DNA of 64,000 bases from JACRBE01 sp964429005 (GTDB lineage Bacteria > Chlamydiota > Chlamydiia > Chlamydiales > JACRBE01), in assembly GCA_964429005.1 (NCBI GenBank), contig CAYSAJ010000006.1, forward strand, positions 1 through 64,000, written 5' to 3'. This document shows positions 25,271 through 35,275 of the stretch, in pieces. The position numbers were made by a program, and so were the translations under genes. The notes under the pieces are model-generated. The model was given only the letters and a program-made list of their open reading frames with translations, ran no database searches and was not told the origin of the DNA. Within the stretch, counting starts at the first letter, position 1; each line of letters opens with the position of its first letter.

Positions 25271-26239
25271 TTATTTATGGGCTGTTTTTTTTCGACTGAT
25301 CCACGCGGGTCCTGGACCATATTTCCCTAAAAAATGGTCAAAACCTCCATGGAGAGCTGCAAGATTGCGTCGAGCTTTTTTCTCTGTTTCAGTTTTTTTG
25401 AATAATCCAAAACGGATGTATTCGAAGAAACAATGTTTTGCCATTCTTATCCACTCAGGGAGTATATGGGATAAGAAAATCTTATGATAATCAAAGGGGG
25501 AGTAATGCTTTTTGATCCAAAGAATTCGATTACGGTACCAATAATAGCTTGAATGACTTGACCCGCCGGAAAAGGATTGAGAACCTTTATGATATATTTT
25601 TACATCAGGAACATAGATATTTTTGAATCCTTCTTTTTTCGCTCTAGTGCAAAAATCAGATTCTTCCCATATAAGAAAAAATCTCTCGTCAAAATAACCA
25701 ATTTTTTCAAAAACTTTTTTTGGGATAAACATGCAGCACCCCACGATATAATCTAGTTCAAAGGGATGGTCTAAATGAGATTGGGCATTAGATTCATTCA
25801 GCCCAAATAGTCTAAAATTAAGTCGATGGGGATCCCAGTACCCCCCAAGGTGATCGATGAGATCCTTTTGAAAATATTGGTAAATTTTTCCTCCTAAAAT
25901 CGCCGATCGTTCTTTTTCGTGGAAGGCAGCAAAAGAGGCTACAAAATCATGGTCGACTGTGGTGTCATTATTAAGGAGTATAACAGCGTCGGCCCCTTGC
26001 TCTAACGCGATTTTGATCCCTAAGTTGTTGCCTCCAGCAAAACCTAAATTGGTTTCACTTCTTACATGCTGGACATGGGGGAATTCTTCTTTCAAAATTT
26101 CATAAGACGAATCTGAGGAGCCGTTATCTACTAAAATAAGATGGTGATCTGGATATGTAACGGCTTTTAAAGAGTGGAGGCACTCTCTTGTATCTTTGAT
26201 GTTGTTCCAGTTCACTAAAATAGTTGCGATTTTGATCAT
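25271..26239 (-). CDS. Glycosyltransferase family 2 (WbbL/rhamnosyltransferase-like)
   Basis: 322 aa, GT-A fold. ATILVNWNNIKDTRECL at the N-terminus, LVDNGSSDSS, NLGFAGGNNLG and the metal-binding DxD-like NNDTTVD are classical for the GT2 group that adds rhamnose or similar sugars to O-antigen-like chains. The C-terminus is basic (FFEYIRFGLFKKTETEKKARR), probably a membrane-contact region. It sits next to a GT9 enzyme and in the same window as rfbBCD, so a surface-polysaccharide role is likely; the acceptor is unknown. Confidence 0.88.
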   Translation of the reverse strand: MIKIATILVNWNNIKDTRECLHSLKAVTYPDHHLILVDNGSSDSSYEILKEEFPHVQHVRSETNLGFAGGNNLGIKIALEQGADAVILLNNDTTVDHDFVASFAAFHEKERSAILGGKIYQYFQKDLIDHLGGYWDPHRLNFRLFGLNESNAQSHLDHPFELDYIVGCCMFIPKKVFEKIGYFDERFFLIWEESDFCTRAKKEGFKNIYVPDVKIYHKGSQSFSGGSSHSSYYWYRNRILWIKKHYSPFDYHKIFLSHILPEWIRMAKHCFFEYIRFGLFKKTETEKKARRNLAALHGGFDHFLGKYGPGPAWISRKKTAHK

Positions 26240-26301
26240 AGGCCAAGCGATTCTCTTTTTAGGATGAAATCAGTGTAGCCCAAAAACAAAATCCTGAGAA
26301 C

Positions 26302-27435
26302 TCAATTATTAACAGGACTATACTCAGTTGTGAGGGACTCAAAATCTTCAATTTCATCTTTCTTTTTTGAAGATGCGTCCATCAGTATACTGATTTCTTT
26401 CATCACTTCATGAATTTGAATTTGCCTCATGCATACAGCTTCTTTGCATTTTTGTTTGATGCAAGGGTAACAAGTAGGAGGTTTGACAATACACCGAATT
26501 TTATGAGCAAGGTAGGGGCCACAGATAGATGGGTCTGTAGGAGAAAAAAGAGCGACGGTTGGAACTTGATAGCTCAGTCCAATATGAAAAGGACCTGTAT
26601 CATTTGTGAGGAGAAGTTTTGCATGTCTGATTACTTCTAAAATTTCCCGGAAGACAAAGTGATCCGCAAGAAAAAGAGCATTTTTTGATCGAAGAGGTTC
26701 AAGCATTGGAAGTTCATCTTTAGAAGAGTTAATGAAGATAGGAAGATGATATTTTCCAATAAGAAAATCCATCATTTGCTCAAAGTTGCCTAGAGGCCAT
26801 TGTTTAAAACGATCTTTTGCGAAGGGTTGAATAACTATATAGTTTTCAAACGAATAGGGGCCTAGTTTATCTAATGTTTTTTCCACCTTTTCTGTTAGCG
26901 AAGGATAAATGGGGAGGTCCAGTGGACGCCTTTTTAAAGAGCCAAGCACAGATTCGACAATAAGATATCGCCTTTCGATTTCATGAATGGGGCCAAAAGG
27001 AGTGAGGTGGGTAAAAAGGTGATCTAGCCCCTTATTGAGAGAATTCGTGCCTGCTAGGTTTTTAGGCTTAAGAAGAGCTGAGAGAAAAAAAACCCATCTT
27101 TGGGAAGAGTGAAATACAAAAATTGTCTCATAACGAATTTTGATGAAGATCCTCAATAGAGAAAAAATGTGATACCATCCCCTTGATGGGATCGTGTAGA
27201 TATTACTCAACGCGATATGAGATGCGAGCAGTTCTTTCCCTAAAGGAGTCGTCAATAAATCAATTTGAAGTTGGGGAAATCTCTCTTTCAAAGAAGTTAA
27301 AACCCCGCTAGCCCAGATAGTATCTCCAAGGCCAGTTGTTGAAACTACTAAGATTTTGCATGGAGTGGTTTTATTAGGAAGAAATTTTCGGAGCGCAAAA
27401 ACCATTTTGGATAGAATGATATTCTTTCGTTTCAA
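26302..27435 (-). CDS. Glycosyltransferase family 9 (heptosyltransferase-like)
   Basis: 377 aa, GT-B fold. ILVVSTTGLGDTIWASGVL at residues 28-46 and the family hallmark NDTGPFHIG near residue 280 mark an ADP-heptose:LPS heptosyltransferase-type enzyme. A C-terminal Cys cluster (CYPCIKQKCKEAVC) resembles that of GT9 enzymes. The start is TTG at 27435 preceded by AGAGGT; ATG 27405 is an alternative. Together with the GT2 gene it suggests lipopolysaccharide core or outer-chain assembly. Confidence 0.87.
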   Translation of the reverse strand: MKRKNIILSKMVFALRKFLPNKTTPCKILVVSTTGLGDTIWASGVLTSLKERFPQLQIDLLTTPLGKELLASHIALSNIYTIPSRGWYHIFSLLRIFIKIRYETIFVFHSSQRWVFFLSALLKPKNLAGTNSLNKGLDHLFTHLTPFGPIHEIERRYLIVESVLGSLKRRPLDLPIYPSLTEKVEKTLDKLGPYSFENYIVIQPFAKDRFKQWPLGNFEQMMDFLIGKYHLPIFINSSKDELPMLEPLRSKNALFLADHFVFREILEVIRHAKLLLTNDTGPFHIGLSYQVPTVALFSPTDPSICGPYLAHKIRCIVKPPTCYPCIKQKCKEAVCMRQIQIHEVMKEISILMDASSKKKDEIEDFESLTTEYSPVNN

Positions 27436-27575
27436 AGTGACCTCTAATGATGAACTAATGATTCTAGCATGTTATCACTTTTCCGTGGGATCCTCCTAAA
27501 TTCAAGAAAAATATATCAGGACCCTTCTCAAAAATTCTAAAAAACTTCTACACTCGGATTAAGCTAAGGATTATC

Positions 27576-28328
27576 ATGTATTCTCTTCGTTTTCTTAAAA
27601 TGGCACTTATAGGACTCTCTTTACTCTTGGTGGGGTGCTCTTCTGCTCCTTCAAAAGTAATTAAGGTAGGCGTTGATCCAACGTTTTATCCAGTGGAAGC
27701 GGGAAATAATGATATGTACGTCTTTGCTTTTTTCAACGAACTACTTGAAGAAGTCGCCAAGCTAAAAAAAATTCGGATAGAGAGAATCAACCGTTCATGG
27801 GACAACCTGATGGATGGGCTCCATCGGAATGAGTATGACATTGTTTTTTCCTCCATGGAACCTCGAATTTATAACGAAGAACTCTACTTATTTTCTCCAA
27901 TACTTCTCTCAACGGGGCCTGTTGTTATTGTCCCTGCAGATTCCTCTATTGAAGATGTTGAAGAGCTTACGAATAAAATCATAGGGATTGAAGAATTTTC
28001 ACCTGCAGTTCAACAGATCGCTCGAGATCCTTCTGTTGTCCTTTCTTATTACATGTCCCCCTCGCAAGCATTGAATGATCTTGTAAACGGGAATTATCAA
28101 GCCATAGTAATGGATTCAATCATTGCAAATTCATTTGTAAGGGATTTATTTCAGGCAAAATTACGCATATTATCCCACCCTATTCTTAGTCATGGGATTC
28201 GTGCTCTTTCGCTGAATAAACCCATGAACCGAGAATTCCAATTACTTGAAAAGGCTATAGAGGAGCTAAAAGCTAAAGGAACATACGGAGCTCTTCTCAA
28301 AAAATGGAATCTCAGCTCTGAATTTTAA
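27576..28328 (+). CDS. Family 3 extracellular solute-binding lipoprotein (amino acid type)
   Basis: 250 aa. Lipoprotein signal with LVGC lipobox (Cys21). The SBP_bac_3 fold is visible: KVGVDPTFYPVEAG near residue 29, the GLHRNEYDIVFSSM pocket strand, the hinge region, and KAIEELKAKGTYGALLKKW at the end. Chlamydia ArtJ (arginine) is a relative, but the ligand-binding residues (YPVEA, SSMEPR) are not enough to name the amino acid. No cognate permease or ATPase is adjacent. It converges with glgP with a four-base overlap of the ends. Confidence 0.85.
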   Translation: MYSLRFLKMALIGLSLLLVGCSSAPSKVIKVGVDPTFYPVEAGNNDMYVFAFFNELLEEVAKLKKIRIERINRSWDNLMDGLHRNEYDIVFSSMEPRIYNEELYLFSPILLSTGPVVIVPADSSIEDVEELTNKIIGIEEFSPAVQQIARDPSVVLSYYMSPSQALNDLVNGNYQAIVMDSIIANSFVRDLFQAKLRILSHPILSHGIRALSLNKPMNREFQLLEKAIEELKAKGTYGALLKKWNLSSEF

Positions 28329-30892
28329 TCAAAGATTCGACATCTGTCGTGTTCGGAAAACTCTTTGCGAATACGCTGCAATTCTTGATTGTCTATTTCG
28401 CAAGGAGAGAGCTCCCAAATTTTTTCGGCATAATTTTTTATTGAAATATCGGTAGAAAAGCTGCTCATCCCTGCCATATTGTGGATACAATGTTCGGCCC
28501 ACTGGGAAGGATTTAAATATAGTTCTTCAGCTTTTTTATGCGCTTCATAGTACGGAAGTAGATCTTTCAAGATAAAATAATAATCAGCAGGGCGCCAATT
28601 ATATCCATCCATTAACGATTTATAAATGGTTTCTAAAGCTTGATGTTCTACATCATTCTCGACAAGAGAATGATCAATCAAAGTTTGCACTAGTCGCTGA
28701 AGTTGTGGGTGCTCTTCACAGAAACTTCGTGGATTATAGCGATTGTTTGCACGATCTTCTTGGTTTTGTTTAGCGCTTGCTCCAAAAAGGAAAGGCCACC
28801 ATCTGTCGCCTACTTTTTCTCTCATTTCAACATTAGCTCCATCATCAGTCCCGATAGTCAGCGCGCCATTCATAGAAAGTTTCATATTCCCTGTTCCTGA
28901 TGCTTCCATCCCAGCCGTTGAAATTTGCTCAGATAGATCAGCTGCGGGGATAATCACTTCCGCTTTTGAAACATTATAGTTTTCTACAAACACGATCCTA
29001 AGCATTCGATTTATTTCAGGATCACGATTTATTTTTCTCGATAGGCAATAAATGAACCTGATAATATTTTTTGCTATTTCATAGCCTGGAGCAGCTTTGC
29101 CTGCAAAAATCCAGAGCCTTGGAACTCGGGGAGCTACTTTTTTTTCTTTAGCTTCTAGATAAATCATTAAAATATGCAAAGCGTTCATGAGTTGCCGTTT
29201 GTACTCATGCATCCGTTTAATTTGCACATCAAAAAGGGCCTTATCATATTCAAATCCGATTTCTGCCATTTCAGTTTCAATAGAGCCTTGTTGACTATGG
29301 TTACTTTTAAAACTATCTATAAAGCGTTTTTTATTTTCCTTTTTGATTTTCAAAAAAACCTCTTGAGAGGTTTTATCTGAGGCAAAAGCCCTTAATTTGT
29401 CCATCGATTCAAAATTTGTGATCCAATCAGCGCCTATTCTTTCTGTGATAAAGTGACTCAGAGATGGATTGGCCATGAGTAACCAACGACGCTGTGTAAC
29501 ACCATTAGTGACGTTTGTAAACCGCTGCGGAAACATTTCATGAAATTCACGAAAAATGTCTTCTTGCAAAATCGTAGAGTGAAGCCTTGCGACTCCATTT
29601 ACCTTGTGGGTCCCAAAAATTGACAAATGGGCCATTTTCACTTGGCCATGATCAATGATGGCCATGCGGTTTTCTTTTTCAAAGTCGTTCGGATAGCGGT
29701 GAAGGATCTGGCTACGGAATTTTTGATCAAGTTTTTGAATGATCTTATATTGTCTTGGGAGCAAGATTTCCATACGAGAGACATTCCATTCTTCTAGCGC
29801 CTCCTTTAAAATAGTGTGGTTTGTATAACTGCAAACGGCCCTTGTGATGTCTAACGATTCTTCAAACGAATAATCATACTGCTTCATCAAAATCCGAATC
29901 AGCTCAGGAACAACTAGAGCTGGGTGAGTATCATTAGTTTGGATTCGAACTTTATCAGCAAAGGAATCCATAGTCCCATAGACTTCCATATGTTGACGAA
30001 TGATATCTTGAATAGAGGCTGATACGAGAAGAAATTCTTGTTTTAAACGGACTCTTTTTCCCATTTCGTTGTTGTCGTTTGGATAAAGTACATCTGTAAG
30101 AGCTGTGTTTTCAGACGCTTGGTCTAATTGGCCTGCATTAAATTTTTGTAATTGAAAGTTCCTGGGGGATTCTTTTGTCGACCAAAGTCTAAGAGTTAGA
30201 ACAGAGTAATTTTGTGTGCTGCCATATCCAACAATCGGTAAGTCGTAAGGCAATGCTCTCACTTCATCAAAATTCTTCAGATGATGGATTTCTTCGTCGT
30301 GTTTGTTTTTCCCATAAATAATTTCACCTGCGAAATGAACATTGATGGCACTAGCATCTTTGCGAAATGACCACGGATTTGTGAACAATAGCCAACAATC
30401 GGGTCTCTCCACCTGGACACCGCACCACAGTTCTTGTTCAAAGATTCCATATTGATAACGCATTCCGTATCCCATCGCAGGATATTTTTGCGTGGCTAAT
30501 GAATCTAAAAAACAAGAAGCTAAACGACCAAGGCCCCCGTTGCCAATAGCGATTTCAGGCTCAATTTGAAAGAGAGCTATCGGATCTTTGTGGAGCTCAT
30601 ACGCCACTTTTTTCAAAAGATCCATCTGGGAGATGTTCGTGACATTGTTTGCTAAGAGTCTTCCTGGCATGTATTCCATAGAAAGGTAATACATCTTTCG
30701 GCACCGTCTTTTTTTAAAAGTGTGATTTGTTGCCGTCCAATTGATCATGATCTCTTCACGAAGAGACATCGTTAAAGCATTATAAAGCTCCTCATCGGTG
30801 GCTTCATCAAGAGTTTTTCCCGCAGAGGTGATGAGGTAGTGCTTCATCTTATTGATGACAGCTTCTATATGAGGATCTAATGAAGACTCCAT
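28325..30892 (-). CDS. glgP: Glycogen phosphorylase
   Basis: 855 aa, full length. It releases glucose-1-phosphate from glycogen. N-terminal YYLSMEYMPGRLLANNV, GNGGLGRLASCFLDSLAT, KVNGVARLHS, FAGKAAPGYEIAKNII and the PLP-lysine site EASGTGNMKLSMNGALTIGTDDG (Lys671) are all intact. Chlamydiae store glycogen, so the gene is expected. No other glycogen gene is nearby. Confidence 0.97.
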   Translation of the reverse strand: MESSLDPHIEAVINKMKHYLITSAGKTLDEATDEELYNALTMSLREEIMINWTATNHTFKKRRCRKMYYLSMEYMPGRLLANNVTNISQMDLLKKVAYELHKDPIALFQIEPEIAIGNGGLGRLASCFLDSLATQKYPAMGYGMRYQYGIFEQELWCGVQVERPDCWLLFTNPWSFRKDASAINVHFAGEIIYGKNKHDEEIHHLKNFDEVRALPYDLPIVGYGSTQNYSVLTLRLWSTKESPRNFQLQKFNAGQLDQASENTALTDVLYPNDNNEMGKRVRLKQEFLLVSASIQDIIRQHMEVYGTMDSFADKVRIQTNDTHPALVVPELIRILMKQYDYSFEESLDITRAVCSYTNHTILKEALEEWNVSRMEILLPRQYKIIQKLDQKFRSQILHRYPNDFEKENRMAIIDHGQVKMAHLSIFGTHKVNGVARLHSTILQEDIFREFHEMFPQRFTNVTNGVTQRRWLLMANPSLSHFITERIGADWITNFESMDKLRAFASDKTSQEVFLKIKKENKKRFIDSFKSNHSQQGSIETEMAEIGFEYDKALFDVQIKRMHEYKRQLMNALHILMIYLEAKEKKVAPRVPRLWIFAGKAAPGYEIAKNIIRFIYCLSRKINRDPEINRMLRIVFVENYNVSKAEVIIPAADLSEQISTAGMEASGTGNMKLSMNGALTIGTDDGANVEMREKVGDRWWPFLFGASAKQNQEDRANNRYNPRSFCEEHPQLQRLVQTLIDHSLVENDVEHQALETIYKSLMDGYNWRPADYYFILKDLLPYYEAHKKAEELYLNPSQWAEHCIHNMAGMSSFSTDISIKNYAEKIWELSPCEIDNQELQRIRKEFSEHDRCRIFD

Positions 30893-30953
30893 ACACGCCT
30901 CTTAATCTTTGTCACCTATATATGTTATGAGGTGGGGATTGGCAAGAGGTTTT

Positions 30954-32393
30954 TTAGATTAAGGTAAGAGAACTTAAAACAGATTTCAAAATATAGTATA
31001 GCAGAATGGAGGTAACGGCACTTGAAGGGATAGTGATGATCCAAGATAGTACGATGTCTCGAACCATTCGAAGATTAATGGCGGAAATTCCTTTAGCAAA
31101 TCCGATGCCCAGTACAGCCCCTACAATACAATGAGTTGTGGAAATGGGAAGGCCGAGTTTAGAAGCTATTAATATGGTTGTCGCAGCGCCAAATTCTGCA
31201 CAAAATCCCCTAGAAGGAGTTAGTTCCGTAATTCTGGATCCAATTGTTTCAATCACACGCCAACCCCAGCTAGCAAGACCAATCACGATCCCGATGCCCC
31301 CTAGAGCTAAAAGGCCGGTTGAAATTTCTGCTGTTTGCGAAAAGGAGTAGGGATTACGGATGATTTGAATCACACTAGCTACAGGGCCGATCGCATTCGC
31401 GACATCATTAGCACCGTGAGCAAAAGCTACAAAGCAGGCGCTGATGATTTGTAAGTAAGAAAAAACTCCCTCTACGGCTCTATAGTCAGATGAAAGGACT
31501 GGCTTGGCATCAATTTTTCTTCGAATTTGCTCTACAGCAGATTGGATTGTTCCAAGGCAATTTCCTACAAGTAAATGAACTTCGCCGGAGGCTGTGGCTC
31601 TGACTTTTTCTAGGTGCCTTTGGGCTCTGTTCAAACTAGAAATTTGAGCTACGCCACGAATAACCCCGCTCGATGGCATATATTTGCTGATGTTTGCTCT
31701 TTTCAAAAGATGGTAGGCAATCAGCATAGCAAGAAGTCCCATACCAAGAGAGCCAATAACTACCATGCTTGGATGAATAGAAAGATTCAGGTTGGATAAC
31801 CCATCAGAAAAGGTTCCGATGCAAAAGGTAGTAATCACTACAAAAACAAAATAGGGGGCAAGCTTTTTCGCAGCGTAAACAGGGCTAAATGAAAATAACA
31901 CCTTTTTTTGAACAAGAGAGAAGATTGCAAAAGAAAGAAGACCGCTGAGAATCGGGGAGAGGACCCAGCTGGAAGCAATCGTGCCTACTTCCTTCCAGTA
32001 AACAGCTTCAAATCCTTTAGCAACAACACCAAATCCTATAATTGATCCAACAATTGCATGGGTTGTAGAAACCGGCCATCCAAAATAGGAGGCGATTTGT
32101 AGCCATATGGAGGTTGCTAAGAGGGCGGAGAGCATGCCTATAATCAGGTTCTCGGGCTCATTTGCAAAATATTGCAGGTTTACTATTCCGCTTTGCATCG
32201 TTTCTGATACATGGGAGCCCATGATCAAAGCACCTGTGAATTCTAAAATAGCAGCTACAATAACAGCCTGTTTTAGGGTGAGTGCTTTTGAACCTACCGA
32301 GGTTCCCATCGCGTTGGCTACATCGTTTGCGCCGATGTTCCACGCCATGTAAAAACCAACAAGAAGTACAAAAATGATTAAAGCTGTTTCCAT
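30954..32393 (-). CDS. PiT-family inorganic phosphate transporter
   Basis: 479 aa with about ten to twelve hydrophobic spans. The two inverted PiT signature repeats are clear: NIGANDVANAMGTSVGSKAL near residue 20 and AHGANDVANAIGPVASV near residue 325, plus GWPVSTTHAIVGSIIG and GLPISTTHCIVGAVLG. It imports phosphate driven by an ion gradient. It lies 13 bases downstream of a DUF47 gene, the same pair as Chlamydia CT692/CT691. Confidence 0.95.
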   Translation of the reverse strand: METALIIFVLLVGFYMAWNIGANDVANAMGTSVGSKALTLKQAVIVAAILEFTGALIMGSHVSETMQSGIVNLQYFANEPENLIIGMLSALLATSIWLQIASYFGWPVSTTHAIVGSIIGFGVVAKGFEAVYWKEVGTIASSWVLSPILSGLLSFAIFSLVQKKVLFSFSPVYAAKKLAPYFVFVVITTFCIGTFSDGLSNLNLSIHPSMVVIGSLGMGLLAMLIAYHLLKRANISKYMPSSGVIRGVAQISSLNRAQRHLEKVRATASGEVHLLVGNCLGTIQSAVEQIRRKIDAKPVLSSDYRAVEGVFSYLQIISACFVAFAHGANDVANAIGPVASVIQIIRNPYSFSQTAEISTGLLALGGIGIVIGLASWGWRVIETIGSRITELTPSRGFCAEFGAATTILIASKLGLPISTTHCIVGAVLGIGFAKGISAINLRMVRDIVLSWIITIPSSAVTSILLYYILKSVLSSLTLI

Positions 32394-32406
32394 CCTACCT
32401 TTTGCT

Positions 32407-33081
32407 TTAAGTCTCTATAATTTGTCGAATATGATGAGCGAGTTTCTCTGAAATGTGGGAAATTTCGCCCACATCTTCGATCAAGCGAATCCAAAGATAA
32501 AACGAGGGATATGAAAAAGAATCGGCTATTGAAAAAAAGTGTTTCATAACTTGCCGGCGAAGACAGTCAGATTCATATTCAATATAGGATGATTTTTCGA
32601 CCATTGCTTTGACTTTTTCAGCTTCTTGCCCACCAAAGGAAGATTCCATGAGGTCGCTAAGCTCTTTGATGATGTCACGAGCTTGCCAAAATGCTTCCAT
32701 GTTTTTATTCACAAATAGGGAAAATGAAGTTTCCATTTCCCTAGGAAAATGCTTTACAGGCTTAAGTAAGATAAGGTTGCCAATTTCTTCCGCCTTGTCA
32801 GCGAGAGAATCTTGGAGTGATAAGATGTCTAGAAATTCTGAACGTTCAATAGGTAAGTATAAGCTTTTTGGAAGATGATCTCGGATATCATTTTTACAAA
32901 CATCCGCTTCATGCTCAAGCTTGGATAGCATTGGTACCTGCTCTTCAATCAAAGAAAAATTCCCTTCAATGAGATTTTTACAAAGCTGATCAAGCATCTT
33001 CATGCAATGGGTAACTTTATGCATGTGATTTTGAAGATGATTGAATGGAGATTTACCAAACAATTTTGCTATCGTTAACAT
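32407..33081 (-). CDS. DUF47/PhoU-like phosphate transport accessory protein
   Basis: 224 aa, all helical, in the DUF47 (TIGR00153) group related to PhoU. Motifs: LEHEADVCKNDIRDHLPKSLYLPIERSEFLDILSLQDSLADKAEEIGN and YIEYESDCLRRQVMKHFF, with metal-binding Glu/Asp patterns. It is probably a regulator of the PiT transporter encoded directly after it. Three bases separate it from the pseudouridine synthase gene. Confidence 0.92.
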   Translation of the reverse strand: MLTIAKLFGKSPFNHLQNHMHKVTHCMKMLDQLCKNLIEGNFSLIEEQVPMLSKLEHEADVCKNDIRDHLPKSLYLPIERSEFLDILSLQDSLADKAEEIGNLILLKPVKHFPREMETSFSLFVNKNMEAFWQARDIIKELSDLMESSFGGQEAEKVKAMVEKSSYIEYESDCLRRQVMKHFFSIADSFSYPSFYLWIRLIEDVGEISHISEKLAHHIRQIIET

Positions 33082-33084
33082 AGA

Positions 33085-33777
33085 TTACTCAAAAATAATC
33101 GATTTTTCTTTTTCAGTGAGCTCTCGCATTGCGCCAACAGGGAGCGTGCCTAAACGAAGACCCCCGATCCGAACGCGTCTCAAATCATAAGTGATCAGAT
33201 TAGCACATTCGATCAATTTTCTGACCTCATGTTTTTTTCCTTCACTAACAACGATGCGTAGAGTTCCTTTGCGGATTTTTTCGACTTTTTTGGGTTGAAT
33301 AAATACCCCTTCTACAATTGTGCCTGCTGCAATTGTTTTAAGATGTTCATCTAAGATTTCTTTGTTCGTTTTTACAATGTACTCTTTCAGAACCTGACTT
33401 GAGGGGTGAATGACTTTATGAGAGAATTCTCCATCATTTGTCATAATGAGAAGACCTTCAGTATCTTTGTCCAAACGGCCAATGCTATAAACTCTTTGAG
33501 GAATATGGGCAAAGAAACGATAAATTGTGCGACGATCGGGAAGATTAGAGCAAATATAACCTTTGGGTTTGTTAAAAATAAAATAGCGTTTATTTTCAAT
33601 TTTGATCGATTCTTCATCAACAGTGATCAAATCTTTCGAAGGATCTACTTTCGTTTGAGGGAGAAGAGTCACTTTTCGGTTGACTTTGACTCTGCCTGCA
33701 AAAATGAGTTCTTCAGAAGCCCGTCTAGAGGCAATCCCTGCGGCAGCTAGGGCTTTAGCAAGACGTTGCGTTTCCAT
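33085..33777 (-). CDS. RsuA/RluB-family rRNA pseudouridine synthase
   Basis: 230 aa. An N-terminal S4 RNA-binding domain (RLAKALAAAGIASRRASEELI...GRVKVN) is followed by the catalytic domain with FNKPKGYICS, GRLDKDTEGLLIMTNDG (catalytic Asp) and EGKKHEVRKLIE. It modifies a uridine in ribosomal RNA; RluB, RluE/F or RsuA specificity cannot be told. First gene of the minus-strand run with the phosphate genes. Confidence 0.93.
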   Translation of the reverse strand: METQRLAKALAAAGIASRRASEELIFAGRVKVNRKVTLLPQTKVDPSKDLITVDEESIKIENKRYFIFNKPKGYICSNLPDRRTIYRFFAHIPQRVYSIGRLDKDTEGLLIMTNDGEFSHKVIHPSSQVLKEYIVKTNKEILDEHLKTIAAGTIVEGVFIQPKKVEKIRKGTLRIVVSEGKKHEVRKLIECANLITYDLRRVRIGGLRLGTLPVGAMRELTEKEKSIIFE

Positions 33778-33864
33778 AGAAAAAACACCTATATTTTTTA
33801 TTTTTACAATATTATCTTCTAAGACTTGCTTAATTGCAATTCAATTTCCAGGGCTACAGGAACT

Positions 33865-35223
33865 ATGATGTACAGATATTTTTTACTACCATTCCTCTTT
33901 ATATCCGCTTGTCAGGCAGCAGATACAGATTTTTCAAGCACCTCCTATGAAAGACATAAAGAGCATGTTCAGTATTTCAACGAAAGCTCTGGGAAGGTTC
34001 AAGAAAGCTTTTGGGATAGAAAATTTTTTACTGGGGATTGGGGGGGAGTCAGACAAAGTATGTCAGAATCTGGCGTGACACTCACTTCGACTATTGTTAG
34101 CGATCTCCTTGGGAACCCCGTAGGAGGAATCAGGCGAGGTTTCCGAGAGGCAACCTCATGGGGCGCTGACATAACCCTTGATCTAGAAAAAATCGCCAAG
34201 ATGCCAGGCATGCTCTTGTACTCATCTATAGCCTATCGTTTTGGTAATAACCTCTCAGCCGATTGTATCGGCAACCAGTTTAACGTGGCTCAAGTCTTTG
34301 GAGGAGAGACATTTCACTTCGTTTGTCTTTATATTCAACAAAAACTTTTTTATGACAAAGTCATGATTCGCCTAGGTAGATTATCTCTCGGAGATACCTT
34401 TCTGCAATCACCCGTTTACTCTTTTTTTGTGAGCAACGGCATCAATGGGAACCCTGTCTCAATTTTTTATAACACCTCATCTTTTGTTTCTTATCACCGC
34501 AGTATTACAACGGCTTATCCTTTTGCGACTTGGGGAGCTTATATAGATATCAACCCGATCCACTGGCTCGATATCAAATTTGGGGTGTATAACGCCAATG
34601 GCAACATTTCAGAAAACAAATATCATGGATTAAATTTTACTTTTGATAACACAGATGGGGTCCAATACATTACAGAATGGAATTTTAAGCTGAATCAAGG
34701 ACCCAGTAGCACGGGAATGCCGGGAAACTACAAAATTGGATATTACTATGTAACGGGGGATGTTCAAGAATTTTTAGACGGCAAGCATCAAGGGAATCAA
34801 GGGTATTATTTTCTTTTTGATCAAATGGTCTATAGAGAAGGGGGCGCCGGCTCAGATCAAGGATTAACACCCTTTATTGCTCTTTTGTTCTCTCCTAAAA
34901 AATATGCCGAATTCCCATTCTTCGGGGTTATAGGTGCTACGTATAAAGGACTCATCCCTGGAAGGGATAAAGACCATACGTCGATTGATATGATCTATGG
35001 TCAGTATAGCGCAGATCTCAGAGAGCTTCAAAGGCTTGGAACCAGCGAGCGGTGGGGAAATCAGCCCCAACATTACGAAATTGTGCTTGAAGCCACTCAT
35101 TGGTTTCAGCTCAATCAGTGGCTTTATATCATGCCTGATCTCCAATATATTATTAATCCAGGGGGGACAGGGAATATCAAAAACGCAGTGGTGCTAGGCG
35201 CCCAAGTCGGTCTCACCTTTTAG
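33865..35223 (+). CDS. OprB-family carbohydrate porin
   Basis: About 452 aa. Signal peptide MMYRYFLLPFLFISACQA. The OprB hallmark FWDRKFFTGDWGGVRQSM follows at residues 45-65, then GVTLTSTIVSDLLGNPVGG and the NIHWLDIKFGVYN-like barrel strands, ending in Phe. These porins pass sugars across the outer membrane. I chose ATG 33865 (or 33868) after CAGGA; an upstream TTG would add a non-signal extension. It stands alone between pseudouridine synthase and gpmA genes. Confidence 0.9.
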   Translation: MMYRYFLLPFLFISACQAADTDFSSTSYERHKEHVQYFNESSGKVQESFWDRKFFTGDWGGVRQSMSESGVTLTSTIVSDLLGNPVGGIRRGFREATSWGADITLDLEKIAKMPGMLLYSSIAYRFGNNLSADCIGNQFNVAQVFGGETFHFVCLYIQQKLFYDKVMIRLGRLSLGDTFLQSPVYSFFVSNGINGNPVSIFYNTSSFVSYHRSITTAYPFATWGAYIDINPIHWLDIKFGVYNANGNISENKYHGLNFTFDNTDGVQYITEWNFKLNQGPSSTGMPGNYKIGYYYVTGDVQEFLDGKHQGNQGYYFLFDQMVYREGGAGSDQGLTPFIALLFSPKKYAEFPFFGVIGATYKGLIPGRDKDHTSIDMIYGQYSADLRELQRLGTSERWGNQPQHYEIVLEATHWFQLNQWLYIMPDLQYIINPGGTGNIKNAVVLGAQVGLTF

Positions 35224-35240
35224 TCAAAAAAAGAGTGGAA

Positions 35241-35269
35241 TTGGGAAAAACCAAATATCGAGGTATAAT
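35241..35269 (+). promoter_or_regulatory. Predicted promoter of gpmA, placing the start site at the ATG
   Basis: TTGGGA (35241-35246), 17-base spacer, perfect TATAAT (35264-35269). The transcription start would fall at or very close to the ATG at 35276, so the gpmA mRNA may be leaderless; an AGGA immediately before the ATG is too close to serve as a normal ribosome-binding site. Confidence 0.5.
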
Positions 35270-35275
35270 AGGAAT